Shown here one piece after another: positions 50,878 through 60,309 of a stretch of 64,000 nucleotides of DNA. This DNA is from Rhodobacter sp. GTDB lineage: Bacteria > Pseudomonadota > Alphaproteobacteria > Rhodobacterales > Rhodobacteraceae. Under the pieces are notes generated by a model. It saw only the letters and a list, made by a program, of their open reading frames with translations, was not told where the DNA came from and did not search any database. Where the stretch lies: positions 1 to 64,000 of the forward strand of contig JAIYAE010000029.1 of assembly GCA_027489175.1 (NCBI GenBank), in the 5' to 3' direction. The position numbers and the translations under genes are program-made. How positions within the stretch are numbered: the stretch's first letter is position 1; the number at the start of each line of letters is the position of its first letter.

Positions 50878-51330
50878 TCAGCCGACCTCTCGGCGAAAGG
50901 TGATCGAGGTCGGCCTGTCAAACCCGGCATGCGCGTTGCGGCCGGTTTCAACAAAGCCAAGCGCGCGGAAGGAGGCGTGGTTTTCTGTAAGCTCTACCCG
51001 GGTTTGCAGTTCCAGGGCCGGACGCTCCAACGCGCGGGCGCGGGTCTCGGCAAGGTCGATCAGCGCGCGGGCAAGGCCCTGTCCTCGGTGGCTGGCAGCG
51101 ACGGCGAGTTTGCCGACATAGAGGGCGTCCGGTTCGGGCGTAAGGAACACGCAGGCCACTGGTGGGGTGCCGATCACCCAGACCTCGGTCGTGGGGGGCA
51201 GGCTTTCGCGCGTGAGGGTGTGGAGAGAGGACGGCGGGTCGATCCGACCCTCCATATAAGCGAACTCAGCCTGAAGGAGGCCCAGGATCAGCGGCCAAAG
51301 TGCAGGATCGGTGGCGCGGTACGGTGTCAT
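50878..51330 (-). CDS. GNAT family N-acetyltransferase
   Basis: 150 aa. Acetyl-CoA motif LYVGKLAVAASHRGQGLARALIDLAETRAR (~69-98) and a C-terminal LTENHASFRALGFVETGR segment mark a single GNAT domain. Substrate unknown. ATG at 51328-51330. Convergent with the MnmC2-like gene (stop codons 2 bases apart) and divergent from smc. Confidence 0.9.
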   Translation of the reverse strand: MTPYRATDPALWPLILGLLQAEFAYMEGRIDPPSSLHTLTRESLPPTTEVWVIGTPPVACVFLTPEPDALYVGKLAVAASHRGQGLARALIDLAETRARALERPALELQTRVELTENHASFRALGFVETGRNAHAGFDRPTSITFRREVG

Positions 51331-51498
51331 GGCGCAAGGGTGCGGCCTTGCGCGCCCGATGGCAAGGGCGGGCCGCTGGTTCGGCAGTGGCCGCAACATC
51401 TTGGGGATAAGGCGCGCAAGCCCGCCAGATGCAGGGGCTTCGGGTTGACTCTGGCCGCTGCGGGCGGGAACATGCCCTTTGCGACTCGTGAGGTATCC

Positions 51499-54400
51499 GT
51501 GCGCCTGACCCGCCTGCGCCTGAACGGCTTCAAAAGCTTTGTCGACCCTACGGATCTGGTGATTCATGAGGGTCTGACGGGCGTGGTCGGCCCCAATGGC
51601 TGCGGCAAGTCCAACCTTCTGGAGGCGTTGCGTTGGGTGATGGGGGAAAACCGCCCCAGCGCGATGCGCGGCGGCGGGATGGAGGACGTGATCTTCAACG
51701 GCGCGGCCACCCGGGGTGCCCGGCACTTCGCCGAGGTCGCACTGGTCATGGACAATACCGACCGGCTGGCCCCGAGCGGGTTCAACGATGCCGACCAGAT
51801 CGAAATTGTGCGTCGGATCACCCGCGACGCAGGGTCGGCCTATCGTTGCAACACCAAAGAGGTGCGCGCGCGGGATGTGCAGATGCTGTTCGCCGATGCC
51901 TCGACCGGCAGCCATAGCCCGGCGCTGGTGCGGCAGGGGCAGATTTCGGAACTGATCAACGCCAAGCCCAAGGCCCGGCGCCGGATCCTGGAAGAGGCGG
52001 CGGGGATTTCGGGTCTTTATGCAAGGCGGCATGAGGCCGAGTTGAAGCTGGCCGGGACGGAACAGAACCTTCTGCGCGTCGATGACGTGCTGGAAGCGCT
52101 GGCCCAGCAGTTGTCGGTTCTGACCCGGCAGGCCAAGCAGGCCGCGCGGTACCGCGAGATCGGTGAGGAGCTGCGCAAGGCGGAAGGGATGCTTCTGTGG
52201 CGGCGCTGGCGCGAGGCGGATGAGGCGCGGGGCGTGGCCGAAGCGGCGTTGCGCGACCGGCTGATTGCGCAAGGTCAGGCCGAGACCGCCGCGCGGGCCG
52301 CCGGCAAGGCGCGGGAAGCGGCGGAGGATGCCCTGCCGCCGAAGCGCGAGGAAGAGGCGATTGCCAGCGCCATCCTGCAGCGCCTGACCCTGCAGCGCGA
52401 TGCTTTGGGCGACCAGGAGGCCCGTGCGCTGGCCACGATCGACACGCTGAAGGCCCGGATCGACCAGCTGTCCCGCGACATGGAGCGGGAGGCGGGCCTG
52501 AACCGCGACGCGGGCGAAGTGATCGAGCGGCTGGAATGGGAGATTGAGCAGCTTGCACGCGCGCATGATGGGCATGAGGAAAAGCTGGCCGAAGCAATGG
52601 AGGCCGCGCGTGAGGCGGGGGCGGTGCTGGGCGAACGCGAAGGGGCCTTGGCCGAACTGACGGAAGATGCCGCCCGGCTGGCGGCGCGGCACCAATCCTC
52701 GCAGCGGATGCTGTCGGATTCGCGGGCGGTGCTGGACCGGGCCGAAAGTGAGGCCATGGCCGCGCGTGAGGCGGTGGCCGGGGCGACCGACGCGCTGGAA
52801 GCGGCGGGTGAGGCTTATGCCGCTGCCGAAGAAGCACAGGAAGCCGCGATGGCCGAGGCTGAGGCGTCAGAAGTGGCGCTTGAGGCGGCTGAGGTGGCGC
52901 GCGCCGAAACGCAAGGGCGAGAGGCCGAGGCGCGCGGGGCGCGGTCTTCGGCTGAGGGGGAGGCGAACGCCTTGCGGGCCGAAGTCGCGGCACTGGCGCG
53001 GCTGGTGGAGCGTGAGGCGCAGGCGGGGCATCAGCTTCTGGACCGGCTTGTGGTGACGCCCGGCTTTGAAAAGGCGCTGGGGGCGGCCCTTGCCGATGAC
53101 CTGCGCGCGCCCGAGATTGCCGGTGGCGCGCGGTCGGGTTGGGCCGTGCTTGAGCCCTATGCCGATGCGCAGCCGCTGCCGGAGGGGGCGGTGCCCTTGG
53201 CGACTGAGGTTCAGGGGCCGGCCGTTCTGGCGCGGCGCTTGTCCCAGATTGGCCTTGTCAGCCGAGAGCAGGGGTTTGCCCTGCAAGCGGATTTGCGCCC
53301 CGGCCAGCGGCTGGTGTCGGTTGAGGGTGACCTCTGGCGCTGGGACGGGTTCCGCGCGGGGGCCGAGGATGCGCCGTCAGCCGCAGCGCTACGTTTGCAG
53401 CAGCTGAATCGCCTGGTGCAGTTGAAGCGCGATCTGGAAGAGGTCGCCGCGCGGGCCGACGGTGCCGCCCGCGCGCATGAGGCGCTGCAGGCCCGGCTGG
53501 CGGACCTCGCGAGCGCTGACCAGCGCGCCCGCGACGCCCGCCGTGTGGCCGATGCCCGCGTGACCGAGGCGAACCGCGCGCTGGCGCGGGCCGAGGCCGA
53601 CCGGTCTATCGCCGGGGGCAAGCTGGAGGCGGCTCGGCTGGCCGTCAGCCGGTTTGAGGATGAGGCGATGGGTGCGCGCACCCGCCTGCGTGAGGCCGAG
53701 GCTGCGGTGGCTGACCTTGGCGACCTTGACGCTGCACGGGGCGCGGTCGAGGCCGCGAAGATCACGGTCGAGGCGGCACGGATCACCATGATGACCCGCC
53801 GCTCCGCGCAAGATGAGGTGCGGCGCGAGGGTGAAGCGCGGGTGCGCCGCCGGCAAGAGGCGGTGAAGGAGCTGTCCGGCTGGAAGCACCGGCTTGAAAC
53901 CGCCTCCCGCCGGATGGAGGAACTGACCGACCGCCGCGCCACCTCGACCGAAGAACTGGCCGAGGCGATGCTGGCCCCCGAAGAGATTGCCGCCAAGCGC
54001 GATGAGTTGGTCGATGCGATGGCCGAAGCGGACGCCCGCCGCCGCCGGGCCGCCGATGCCTTGGCCGAGGCGGAAACCGCCCTGCGCGAGGCGCAACTGG
54101 CCGAACGCGACGCGGAACGCCTTGCCGGTGAGGCGCGTGAAGGCCGGGCGCGGGCCGAGGCGCGCCTGGACGCCGCGCGCGAAGGTGTGGCGCTGGCGGC
54201 TGAGCGCATCCGCGAGGACGATGACCGCACCCCGGATGAGCTGTTCGCCAGCTTGCACATCGATGCAGGCAACATGCCCGATGCCGAAACCCTTGATGCC
54301 GACGTTGGCCGCCTGAAGCGCCAGCGTGAGGCGCTGGGGGCGGTGAACCTGCGCGCCGAAGAGGATGCCAAGACGGTCGAGGCGGAATATGACGCGCTGG

Positions 54401-54954
54401 CCAGCGAAAAGTCCGATCTGGAAGAGGCGGTGAAGAAGCTGCGCGCCGGGATTGCGGGCCTGAACAAGGAAGGGCGTGAACGCCTGTTGACAGCCTTCGA
54501 GCAGGTGAACGCCAACTTTGCCACGCTTTTCACCCACCTCTTCGGCGGGGGTGAGGCGCGGCTGGTGCTGATCGAATCCGATGATCCGCTGGAGGCGGGG
54601 CTGGAGATTCTGTGCCAGCCGCCGGGCAAGAAGCTGGCGACTTTGTCCTTGTTGTCAGGGGGCGAACAGACGCTGACCGCGCTTGCGCTGATCTTCGGGG
54701 TGTTCCTTGCCAACCCCGCGCCGATCTGCGTGCTGGACGAGGTGGACGCGCCTTTGGACGATGCCAACGTCACCCGGTTCTGCGACCTTCTGGACGAAAT
54801 GGCCCGGCGGACCGAAACGCGCTTCCTGATTATCACCCACCACGCGGTGACGATGGCGCGGATGGACCGCCTCTTTGGCGTGACGATGCAGGAGCAGGGC
54901 GTCAGCCAGTTGGTGTCGGTCGATCTGAAGAAGGCCGAGGCGCTGGTCGCCTGA
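51499..54954 (+). CDS. smc: chromosome segregation protein SMC
   Basis: 1151 aa, full length. ABC-type head at the N-terminus (RLRLNGFKSFVDPTDL; Walker A GPNGCGKSN ~32-40; Q-loop QGQISELI), long Ala/Glu/Arg-rich coiled coils (~170-510 and ~630-930), a hinge around ~515-625, and a C-terminal head with signature LSLLSGGEQTLTALALIF and Walker B CVLDEVDAPLDD. Condenses and segregates the chromosome with ScpAB. The start is set at GTG 51499, which has AGG five bases before and gives the standard SMC N-terminus; an ATG at 51472 would add nine residues. Length matches relatives in this group. Confidence 0.96.
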   Translation: MRLTRLRLNGFKSFVDPTDLVIHEGLTGVVGPNGCGKSNLLEALRWVMGENRPSAMRGGGMEDVIFNGAATRGARHFAEVALVMDNTDRLAPSGFNDADQIEIVRRITRDAGSAYRCNTKEVRARDVQMLFADASTGSHSPALVRQGQISELINAKPKARRRILEEAAGISGLYARRHEAELKLAGTEQNLLRVDDVLEALAQQLSVLTRQAKQAARYREIGEELRKAEGMLLWRRWREADEARGVAEAALRDRLIAQGQAETAARAAGKAREAAEDALPPKREEEAIASAILQRLTLQRDALGDQEARALATIDTLKARIDQLSRDMEREAGLNRDAGEVIERLEWEIEQLARAHDGHEEKLAEAMEAAREAGAVLGEREGALAELTEDAARLAARHQSSQRMLSDSRAVLDRAESEAMAAREAVAGATDALEAAGEAYAAAEEAQEAAMAEAEASEVALEAAEVARAETQGREAEARGARSSAEGEANALRAEVAALARLVEREAQAGHQLLDRLVVTPGFEKALGAALADDLRAPEIAGGARSGWAVLEPYADAQPLPEGAVPLATEVQGPAVLARRLSQIGLVSREQGFALQADLRPGQRLVSVEGDLWRWDGFRAGAEDAPSAAALRLQQLNRLVQLKRDLEEVAARADGAARAHEALQARLADLASADQRARDARRVADARVTEANRALARAEADRSIAGGKLEAARLAVSRFEDEAMGARTRLREAEAAVADLGDLDAARGAVEAAKITVEAARITMMTRRSAQDEVRREGEARVRRRQEAVKELSGWKHRLETASRRMEELTDRRATSTEELAEAMLAPEEIAAKRDELVDAMAEADARRRRAADALAEAETALREAQLAERDAERLAGEAREGRARAEARLDAAREGVALAAERIREDDDRTPDELFASLHIDAGNMPDAETLDADVGRLKRQREALGAVNLRAEEDAKTVEAEYDALASEKSDLEEAVKKLRAGIAGLNKEGRERLLTAFEQVNANFATLFTHLFGGGEARLVLIESDDPLEAGLEILCQPPGKKLATLSLLSGGEQTLTALALIFGVFLANPAPICVLDEVDAPLDDANVTRFCDLLDEMARRTETRFLIITHHAVTMARMDRLFGVTMQEQGVSQLVSVDLKKAEALVA

Positions 54955-55025
54955 GACCGGCTGGATAATGGCATGTTAACCTGATTCGGGCAGAACGAGA
55001 GGTGAACATTCCCTCGGAGCCCGCC

Positions 55026-55142
55026 ATGAACCCGATTTTCACCGTAGCCGCCCTCTTGGCCGCCATTGCCTGGTCTGATGGCAGGCTCGTGTTCGATATT
55101 CCTGGCTTCGGCCAGCCAGCCGTTCATCGCGGCGTAAAGTAG
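55026..55142 (+). CDS. possible small hydrophobic protein
   Basis: 38 aa: MNPIFTVAALLAAIAWSDGR then a short polar tail ending RGVK. GGAG lies six bases before the ATG. One possible membrane segment (residues ~4-16). No family is recognised. It lies alone in the gap between smc and the mgd operon. Real but unproven; RBS quality is the main support. Confidence 0.45.
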   Translation: MNPIFTVAALLAAIAWSDGRLVFDIPGFGQPAVHRGVK

Positions 55143-55243
55143 GGCCGCCCGTGATGGCCGAAACGAACAAAGGGATGGCGAAAATGGCCACGTAAACGTC
55201 TGCTCCGCGCCCTAAACCCTAGGGCAGAAGCAGGAGACTGACC

Positions 55244-56494
55244 GTGCGCTATTCCGGGTTTCGCGTGATTGCCGAGGCGTTGACAGGCCACAAGGGCTGG
55301 AAACCCGTCTGGCGCGACCCCGCACCACAGGCCGAATATGATTACATCATCATAGGTGGCGGCGGGCATGGGCTGGCAACGGCCTATTACCTTGCCAAGG
55401 AATTCGGTCAGGCCCGGATTGCGGTGCTGGAAAAGGGCTATCTTGGCGGCGGCAACGTGGGCCGGAACACCACGATCATCCGGTCGAACTACCTGCTGGA
55501 CGGGAATGAGCCGTTCTATGAGTTTTCCCTGAAGCTGTGGGAGGGGTTGGAGCAGGACTTCAACTACAACGCCATGGTTTCGCAGCGCGGGATCATCAAC
55601 CTCATCCACACCGACGCGCAGCGCGACGCCTTCACCCGGCGCGCCAATGCGATGATCTTGCATGGCGCCGATGCCGAGATGCTGAGCCGTGAGGATGTGC
55701 GCAAGCTTTACCCATGGCTGAACTTCGACAACGCCCGGTTTCCGATCAAAGGCGCCATCGCCCAGCGTCGGGGCGGCACGGTCCGGCATGATGCAGTAGC
55801 CTGGGGCTATGCCCGCGGGGCCGACATGCGCGGTGTGGACCTGATCCAGAACTGCGAAGTCACCGGCATGCGGATTGTCGGCGGGCGGATCCAGGGGGTT
55901 GAGACCTCTCGCGGGTACATCGGTGCGAAGAAGGTTGGCGTGGCGGTGGCGGGGTCGTCTTCCAAGGTGATGGCCCATGCCGGTATGCGGCTGCCAATCG
56001 AAAGCCATGTGCTGCAGGCTTTCGTGTCCGAGGGGCTGAAGCCCTTGATCGACGGGGTAATGACCTTCGGCGCGGGGCATTTCTATGTCAGCCAGTCCGA
56101 CAAGGGTGGGCTGGTCTTCGGTGGCGATATCGACGGCTATAACTCCTACGCCCAGCGGGGGAACCTGCCGGTGATCGAGGATGTGGCCGAGGGTGGCATG
56201 GCACTGATGCCGGCGATCGGGCGGGTGCGGCTTCTCCGCACCTGGGGCGGGATCATGGATATGTCGATGGACGGGTCACCCATCATCGACAAGACGCATA
56301 TCGAGGGCCTCTACTTCAACGGTGGTTGGTGTTACGGCGGGTTCAAGGCGACGCCTGCCAGCGGCTGGTGTTTTGCGCATCTGTTGGCGAACGACCGTTC
56401 ACATGAGACTGCGAAAGCCTATCGGTTCGACCGGTTCCTGAAGGGACTTATGATCGACGAAAAGGGTCAAGGCGCAACCCCGAACCTGCATTGA
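55244..56494 (+). CDS. mgdA: sarcosine oxidase beta-like subunit; probable N-methylglutamate dehydrogenase subunit A (SoxB/MgdA)
   Basis: 416 aa. DAO-type flavoprotein: FAD motif DYIIIGGGGHGLATAYYLAKE (~33-53), GGGNVGRNTTIIRSNYL (~68-85), RGGTVRHDAVAWGYAR (~177-192) where His182 matches the position of covalent FMN in heterotetrameric sarcosine oxidases, and a C-terminal WCYGGFKATPASGW. It demethylates an N-methyl amino acid; the operon context favours N-methylglutamate over sarcosine. Start codon GTG at 55244 after AGGAGACTG. First of a B-D-A-G ordered operon. Confidence 0.85.
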   Translation: MRYSGFRVIAEALTGHKGWKPVWRDPAPQAEYDYIIIGGGGHGLATAYYLAKEFGQARIAVLEKGYLGGGNVGRNTTIIRSNYLLDGNEPFYEFSLKLWEGLEQDFNYNAMVSQRGIINLIHTDAQRDAFTRRANAMILHGADAEMLSREDVRKLYPWLNFDNARFPIKGAIAQRRGGTVRHDAVAWGYARGADMRGVDLIQNCEVTGMRIVGGRIQGVETSRGYIGAKKVGVAVAGSSSKVMAHAGMRLPIESHVLQAFVSEGLKPLIDGVMTFGAGHFYVSQSDKGGLVFGGDIDGYNSYAQRGNLPVIEDVAEGGMALMPAIGRVRLLRTWGGIMDMSMDGSPIIDKTHIEGLYFNGGWCYGGFKATPASGWCFAHLLANDRSHETAKAYRFDRFLKGLMIDEKGQGATPNLH

Positions 56495-56507
56495 CGGAAG
56501 AATACGA

Positions 56508-56792
56508 ATGATCATTCACCATCCGATCCTCGGCCCCCGCGATGCGCAGGAATTCGTCTATCTCGGCGATGCCGGTCTGATCAATCGACCCGATGGCATG
56601 ACTGCGGGCATCGAGGCGTTTCACGACTACGCCTACAACCGTGACAACCCGGCGGGGGAACATCGGGAGCTGTGGTATCATGAGCAGGGCGACCGGTCCT
56701 GGCTGGTCGTCACGCGCAACACGGTGACGCATGAGATCAAGAAGGTGGAGCTGGCCCGCGATGTGGCGCGCGCGCAGGGGCGGTCGAAATGA
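56508..56792 (+). CDS. mgdB: sarcosine oxidase delta-like subunit; probable N-methylglutamate dehydrogenase subunit B (SoxD/MgdB)
   Basis: 94 aa. SoxD fold with YLGDAGLINRP and NPAGEHRELWYHEQG...VVTRNTVTHEI. In true sarcosine oxidase the delta subunit binds zinc through a CPxC motif, a His and a later Cys. Here the knuckle reads HPILG and the late Cys is Asp (HEQGD), so three of four ligands are gone. This divergence supports a different enzyme, such as N-methylglutamate dehydrogenase. ATG at 56508; overlaps the next gene by 4 bases (ATGA). Confidence 0.82.
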   Translation: MIIHHPILGPRDAQEFVYLGDAGLINRPDGMTAGIEAFHDYAYNRDNPAGEHRELWYHEQGDRSWLVVTRNTVTHEIKKVELARDVARAQGRSK

Positions 56793-59689
56793 GCCAGTCG
56801 CACCGGATTGACGGCGGGCAGATCGACCGGTCAAAGACCCTTCGCTTTACCTTTGACGGGCTGCCCTATCAGGGGCATCCGGGGGATACGCTGGCCTCGG
56901 CCCTTCTGGCCAATGGCGTGCGGCTGATGGGGCGCAGTTTCAAGTATCACCGGCCAAGGGGGCCCTTGTCGTCGGGGTCCGAGGAGCCGAACGCGCTGGT
57001 CGAACTGCGCAGCGGCGGGCGGCAAGAGCCGAACACCCGGGCGACGGTGGCGGAGCTGTTCGACGGGCTGGCAGCGAACAGCCAGAACCGCTGGCCAAGC
57101 TTGCGGTTCGATGCGCTGGCGATCAACGACCGGCTGAACGCCTTCTTCGCGGCGGGGTTCTATTACAAGACCTTCATGTGGCCCAAGTCCTTCTGGGAAA
57201 AGCTTTATGAGCCGATCATCCGCCGGGCGGCGGGGCTTGGGTCGGTCAGCCGTGAGGAGGACCCGGACAGCTATGACAAGGGTTTCCTGCACTGTGATCT
57301 TCTGGTCATCGGGGCCGGTCCTGCTGGCTTGATGGCGGCGCTGACCGCTGGGCGAGCGGGCAAGCGGGTGATCCTGGCAGATGAGGATTTCGCCTTTGGT
57401 GGGCGCTTGAACGCCGAGACTTATGCGGTGGGGCAGGCCTCTGGCGCGGATTGGGCTGCCGCGACGGTGGCAGAACTCAGCTCTATGCCAAATGTGCGGC
57501 TGATGGCGCGGACGACGGTTCTCGGGGCCTTTGACCATGGGATCTATTCGGCGGTGGAGCGGGTGTCGGACCATCTGGCCGTGCCTGCGGTAGGCAAGCC
57601 CCGGCAGGTGCTTTGGCGCATCTATTCGCAACGGGCGATCCTGTGCGGCGGTGCGACGGAGCGGCCGATTGCGTTTGAGAACAACGACCGGCCGGGGATC
57701 ATGCTGGCGGGCAGCTTGCGGGCCTATGCCAATCGCTGGGGCGTGAAGGCTGGGGAGCGTGTCGCCGTCTTTACCAACAACGATGACGGGCTGCGGACGG
57801 CGGCTGACCTGACGGCCAAGGGTGTTGAGGTGGTTGCGGTCATCGACTCGCGTCAGGGGGATGAGGTGATTGATACCTCGGGCCGGTTGGGTCTGAAGTC
57901 GATCACGGTGCGGGATCGGGAGGGTGGAACGCGGGAAGTCCGGGTGGATGCCTTGGGCGTTTCCGGGGGATGGAACCCGAATGTGAACATTCATTCGCAT
58001 CATCGCTCGCGGCCGGTGTGGGATGCGACGATTGCGGCATTTGTGCCGGGGGCAGATGGCCCGCCGGGCCTGTTGGTGGCCGGTTCGGCGGCGGGGGTCA
58101 TGTCCACCCATGGCGCTTTGCGCACGGGGCGGGATGCGGCGATTGCGGCGTTGGGCCTGACCGGGCGTGCGGATATGCCGGAGGCAGAGGATGCACCGAT
58201 CAGCATCACCCCACTGTGGCATGTGACCCACGGCAAGGGCCGCGCCTGGATCGACCAGCAGAACGACGTGACCGTCAAGGACATCAAGCTGGCCGAGCAG
58301 GAGAACTTCACCAGCGTCGAGCATATGAAGCGCTACACCACGCTCGGCATGGCGACGGATCAGGGCAAGACCGGCAACGTGATCGGCCTTGCGATCATGG
58401 CGGAGCTTACCGGGCGGTCGATCCCCGAGACGGGGACGACGATGTACCGGCCGCCCTATACTCCGGTCGCCTTGGGCGCGCTGGCGGGGCGGTCGCGGGG
58501 GAAGGAGTTCAAGCCCTATCGCCTCACGCCAAGCCACCATTGGGCGGCGGAGCAGGGGGCGACCTTTGTCGAGGTTGGCAACTGGCTGCGGACGCAGTGG
58601 GTGCCAAAGGCGGGAGAGACGGAGTGGCGGCAGTCTGTGGACCGGGAGGTCCTTGCCACGCGCAAATCGGTGGGCATCTGCGATGTCACCACGCTGGGCA
58701 AGATTGACATCCAGGGCACCGATGCCGGGGCATTTCTGGACCGGGTCTATGCCAATACCTTTTCAACGCTCCCGGTTGGCAAGTGCCGCTATGGCCTGAT
58801 GCTGCGCGAAGATGGGATCGTCTTTGACGACGGCACCACAGCGCGCATGGGTGAACATGAGTATGTGATGACGACGACCACGGCCAATGCGGTCACGGTC
58901 TTCCGGCATCTTGAGTTCTGCCGCCAGTGTCTGTGGCCGGATATGGACGTGCAGCTGATCAGCACAACCGAGGCCTGGGCACAGTTTTCCGTGGCGGGTC
59001 CTAACGCGCGGAAGCTGCTGCAGAAGGTGGTGGATCAGGACATCAGCGACGCGGCCTTCCCCTACATGGGCGCCGGGAACATCACGGTTGGCGGCTTGCG
59101 GGCACGGTTGTTCCGGATCAGCTTCTCGGGCGAACTGGCCTATGAAATCGCCGTGCCCACCCGCTATGGCGATGCGCTTTTGCGGCGGCTGATGGAGCAG
59201 GGGGCGGAGTTTGATGCCATCGTCTACGGCACCGAAGCGCTTGGGGTCATGCGGATCGAAAAGGGCCATGTGGCGGGGGGGGAGCTGAACGGCCAATCCA
59301 CCGCGCTGAACATGGGCCTTGGGAAAATGGTGTCGAAGAAGAAGGACTCCATCGGCATGGTGCTAAGCCAGCGTGAGGGGCTGACCGATCCGAACGGCTA
59401 TCGGCTGGTCGGCGCGCGGCCAGTGGACCCCAAGGGCAAACTGACGGCGGGCAGTCATTTCCTTGAGATTGGCGCGGCGCCTGTGGCGGCGAATGACGGG
59501 GGGTGGCTGTCGTCAAAGGTCTATTCCCCGCATGTCGGCAGTGACATTGCGCTGGGGTATCTGAAGGGCGGGGATCAGAAGATCGGCCAGCGGATGCGGG
59601 CGGTCAATCTGGTAGGCGGGACGGAAACGCTGGTGGATATCGTCAGCCCGCATTTCGTCGATCCGGAAGGGGAGCGGTTGCGTGGTTGA
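56789..59689 (+). CDS. mgdC: sarcosine oxidase alpha-like subunit; probable N-methylglutamate dehydrogenase subunit C (SoxA/MgdC)
   Basis: 966 aa. N-terminal ferredoxin-like domain (FTFDGLPYQGHPGDTLASALLANGV, ~20-45; RSFKYHRPRG), FAD/NAD-binding domain with LLVIGAGPAGLMAALTAGRAGKRVIL (~170-196), and a C-terminal aminomethyltransferase (GcvT-like) domain (~580-960) that binds tetrahydrofolate and captures the methyl carbon as methylene-THF. Domain order equals SoxA. ATG at 56789 overlaps the preceding stop; the stop overlaps the next gene by 8 bases. Confidence 0.86.
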   Translation: MSQSHRIDGGQIDRSKTLRFTFDGLPYQGHPGDTLASALLANGVRLMGRSFKYHRPRGPLSSGSEEPNALVELRSGGRQEPNTRATVAELFDGLAANSQNRWPSLRFDALAINDRLNAFFAAGFYYKTFMWPKSFWEKLYEPIIRRAAGLGSVSREEDPDSYDKGFLHCDLLVIGAGPAGLMAALTAGRAGKRVILADEDFAFGGRLNAETYAVGQASGADWAAATVAELSSMPNVRLMARTTVLGAFDHGIYSAVERVSDHLAVPAVGKPRQVLWRIYSQRAILCGGATERPIAFENNDRPGIMLAGSLRAYANRWGVKAGERVAVFTNNDDGLRTAADLTAKGVEVVAVIDSRQGDEVIDTSGRLGLKSITVRDREGGTREVRVDALGVSGGWNPNVNIHSHHRSRPVWDATIAAFVPGADGPPGLLVAGSAAGVMSTHGALRTGRDAAIAALGLTGRADMPEAEDAPISITPLWHVTHGKGRAWIDQQNDVTVKDIKLAEQENFTSVEHMKRYTTLGMATDQGKTGNVIGLAIMAELTGRSIPETGTTMYRPPYTPVALGALAGRSRGKEFKPYRLTPSHHWAAEQGATFVEVGNWLRTQWVPKAGETEWRQSVDREVLATRKSVGICDVTTLGKIDIQGTDAGAFLDRVYANTFSTLPVGKCRYGLMLREDGIVFDDGTTARMGEHEYVMTTTTANAVTVFRHLEFCRQCLWPDMDVQLISTTEAWAQFSVAGPNARKLLQKVVDQDISDAAFPYMGAGNITVGGLRARLFRISFSGELAYEIAVPTRYGDALLRRLMEQGAEFDAIVYGTEALGVMRIEKGHVAGGELNGQSTALNMGLGKMVSKKKDSIGMVLSQREGLTDPNGYRLVGARPVDPKGKLTAGSHFLEIGAAPVAANDGGWLSSKVYSPHVGSDIALGYLKGGDQKIGQRMRAVNLVGGTETLVDIVSPHFVDPEGERLRG

Positions 59690-60236
59690 TCTGCGGGCAA
59701 TGACGGCGCTGGGGGCGCATGAACCGGCGGTGCTCACGGTGGGGCCGCTGACGATCACGGAACGCTTTGACATTGCGCTGGCGTCCCTTGCCGTTCGGCG
59801 GGGGCAGGACCTGACGGGGGCGGCCAGGGCGGCCGGGGTGCCTTTGCCGGGGCCGGCGCAGTATCAGGCACGCGCGCCCTACAGCGCCTTTTGGGTCACG
59901 CCGGAAATGTGGTTGGTTGAGGCACCTTTTGCCAGCCATGAAGAGATCGCGGTCCATCTGAAAGCGGCTTTCGGCGATGCTGCAAGCGTAACCGAACAGA
60001 CCGACGCTTGGGTGATCTTTGACCTGACCGCCCCCGACCTCGCGCTAGTGCTGGAGCGGCTGTGCAACGTCGATTTCCGCGCTGCGCCAGAGGGTTATGC
60101 GACGCGGACGGTGATCGATCACCTGGGCTGCTATTTGGTCAAGCATGGCGCCGGCATGGCGCGGGTTTACGGCCCCCGCTCCAGCGCGCAAAGCCTGCTG
60201 CATGCGGTTGAGGTGGCGGCAGCCTCAGCCCTGTAA
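59682..60236 (+). CDS. mgdD: sarcosine oxidase gamma-like subunit; probable N-methylglutamate dehydrogenase subunit D (SoxG/MgdD)
   Basis: 184 aa. SoxG-type GcvT-related fold without catalytic features: ITERFDIALASLAVRRGQ, YSAFWVTPEMWLVEAPF, TEQTDAWVIFDLTAPDLALVLERLCNVDFR. Structural subunit of the heterotetramer. Start codon GTG at 59682 inside the end of the alpha-like gene after GGGGAGCGG. Last gene of the mgd operon. Confidence 0.82.
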   Translation: MVDLRAMTALGAHEPAVLTVGPLTITERFDIALASLAVRRGQDLTGAARAAGVPLPGPAQYQARAPYSAFWVTPEMWLVEAPFASHEEIAVHLKAAFGDAASVTEQTDAWVIFDLTAPDLALVLERLCNVDFRAAPEGYATRTVIDHLGCYLVKHGAGMARVYGPRSSAQSLLHAVEVAAASAL

Positions 60237-60279
60237 GGGTTTGGCTTGATGTAAGGGGTGTTTCCCGGTAGTGAAATTC

Positions 60280-60292
60280 TGTAACAGTTACA
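60280..60292. promoter_or_regulatory. perfect palindrome upstream of XRE-cupin regulator
   Basis: TGTAAC-A-GTTACA, 13 bp, 17 bases before the regulator start codon. A probable operator for the encoded XRE-cupin protein, acting on its own gene. No second copy was seen in front of mgdA. Confidence 0.6.
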
Positions 60293-60309
60293 TGTTGCAG
60301 GGTGCAGCC

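Noticed and set aside
53211..55127. Ser/Arg-rich frame on the minus strand opposite smc
   Set aside because: Antisense shadow of the Glu/Ala/Arg codons of the SMC coiled coil.
55244..60236. sox genes as part of a sulfur-oxidation (thiosulfate) Sox system
   Set aside because: The proteins are flavoprotein amine oxidase subunits; the shared soxB/D/A/G names are a coincidence of nomenclature.
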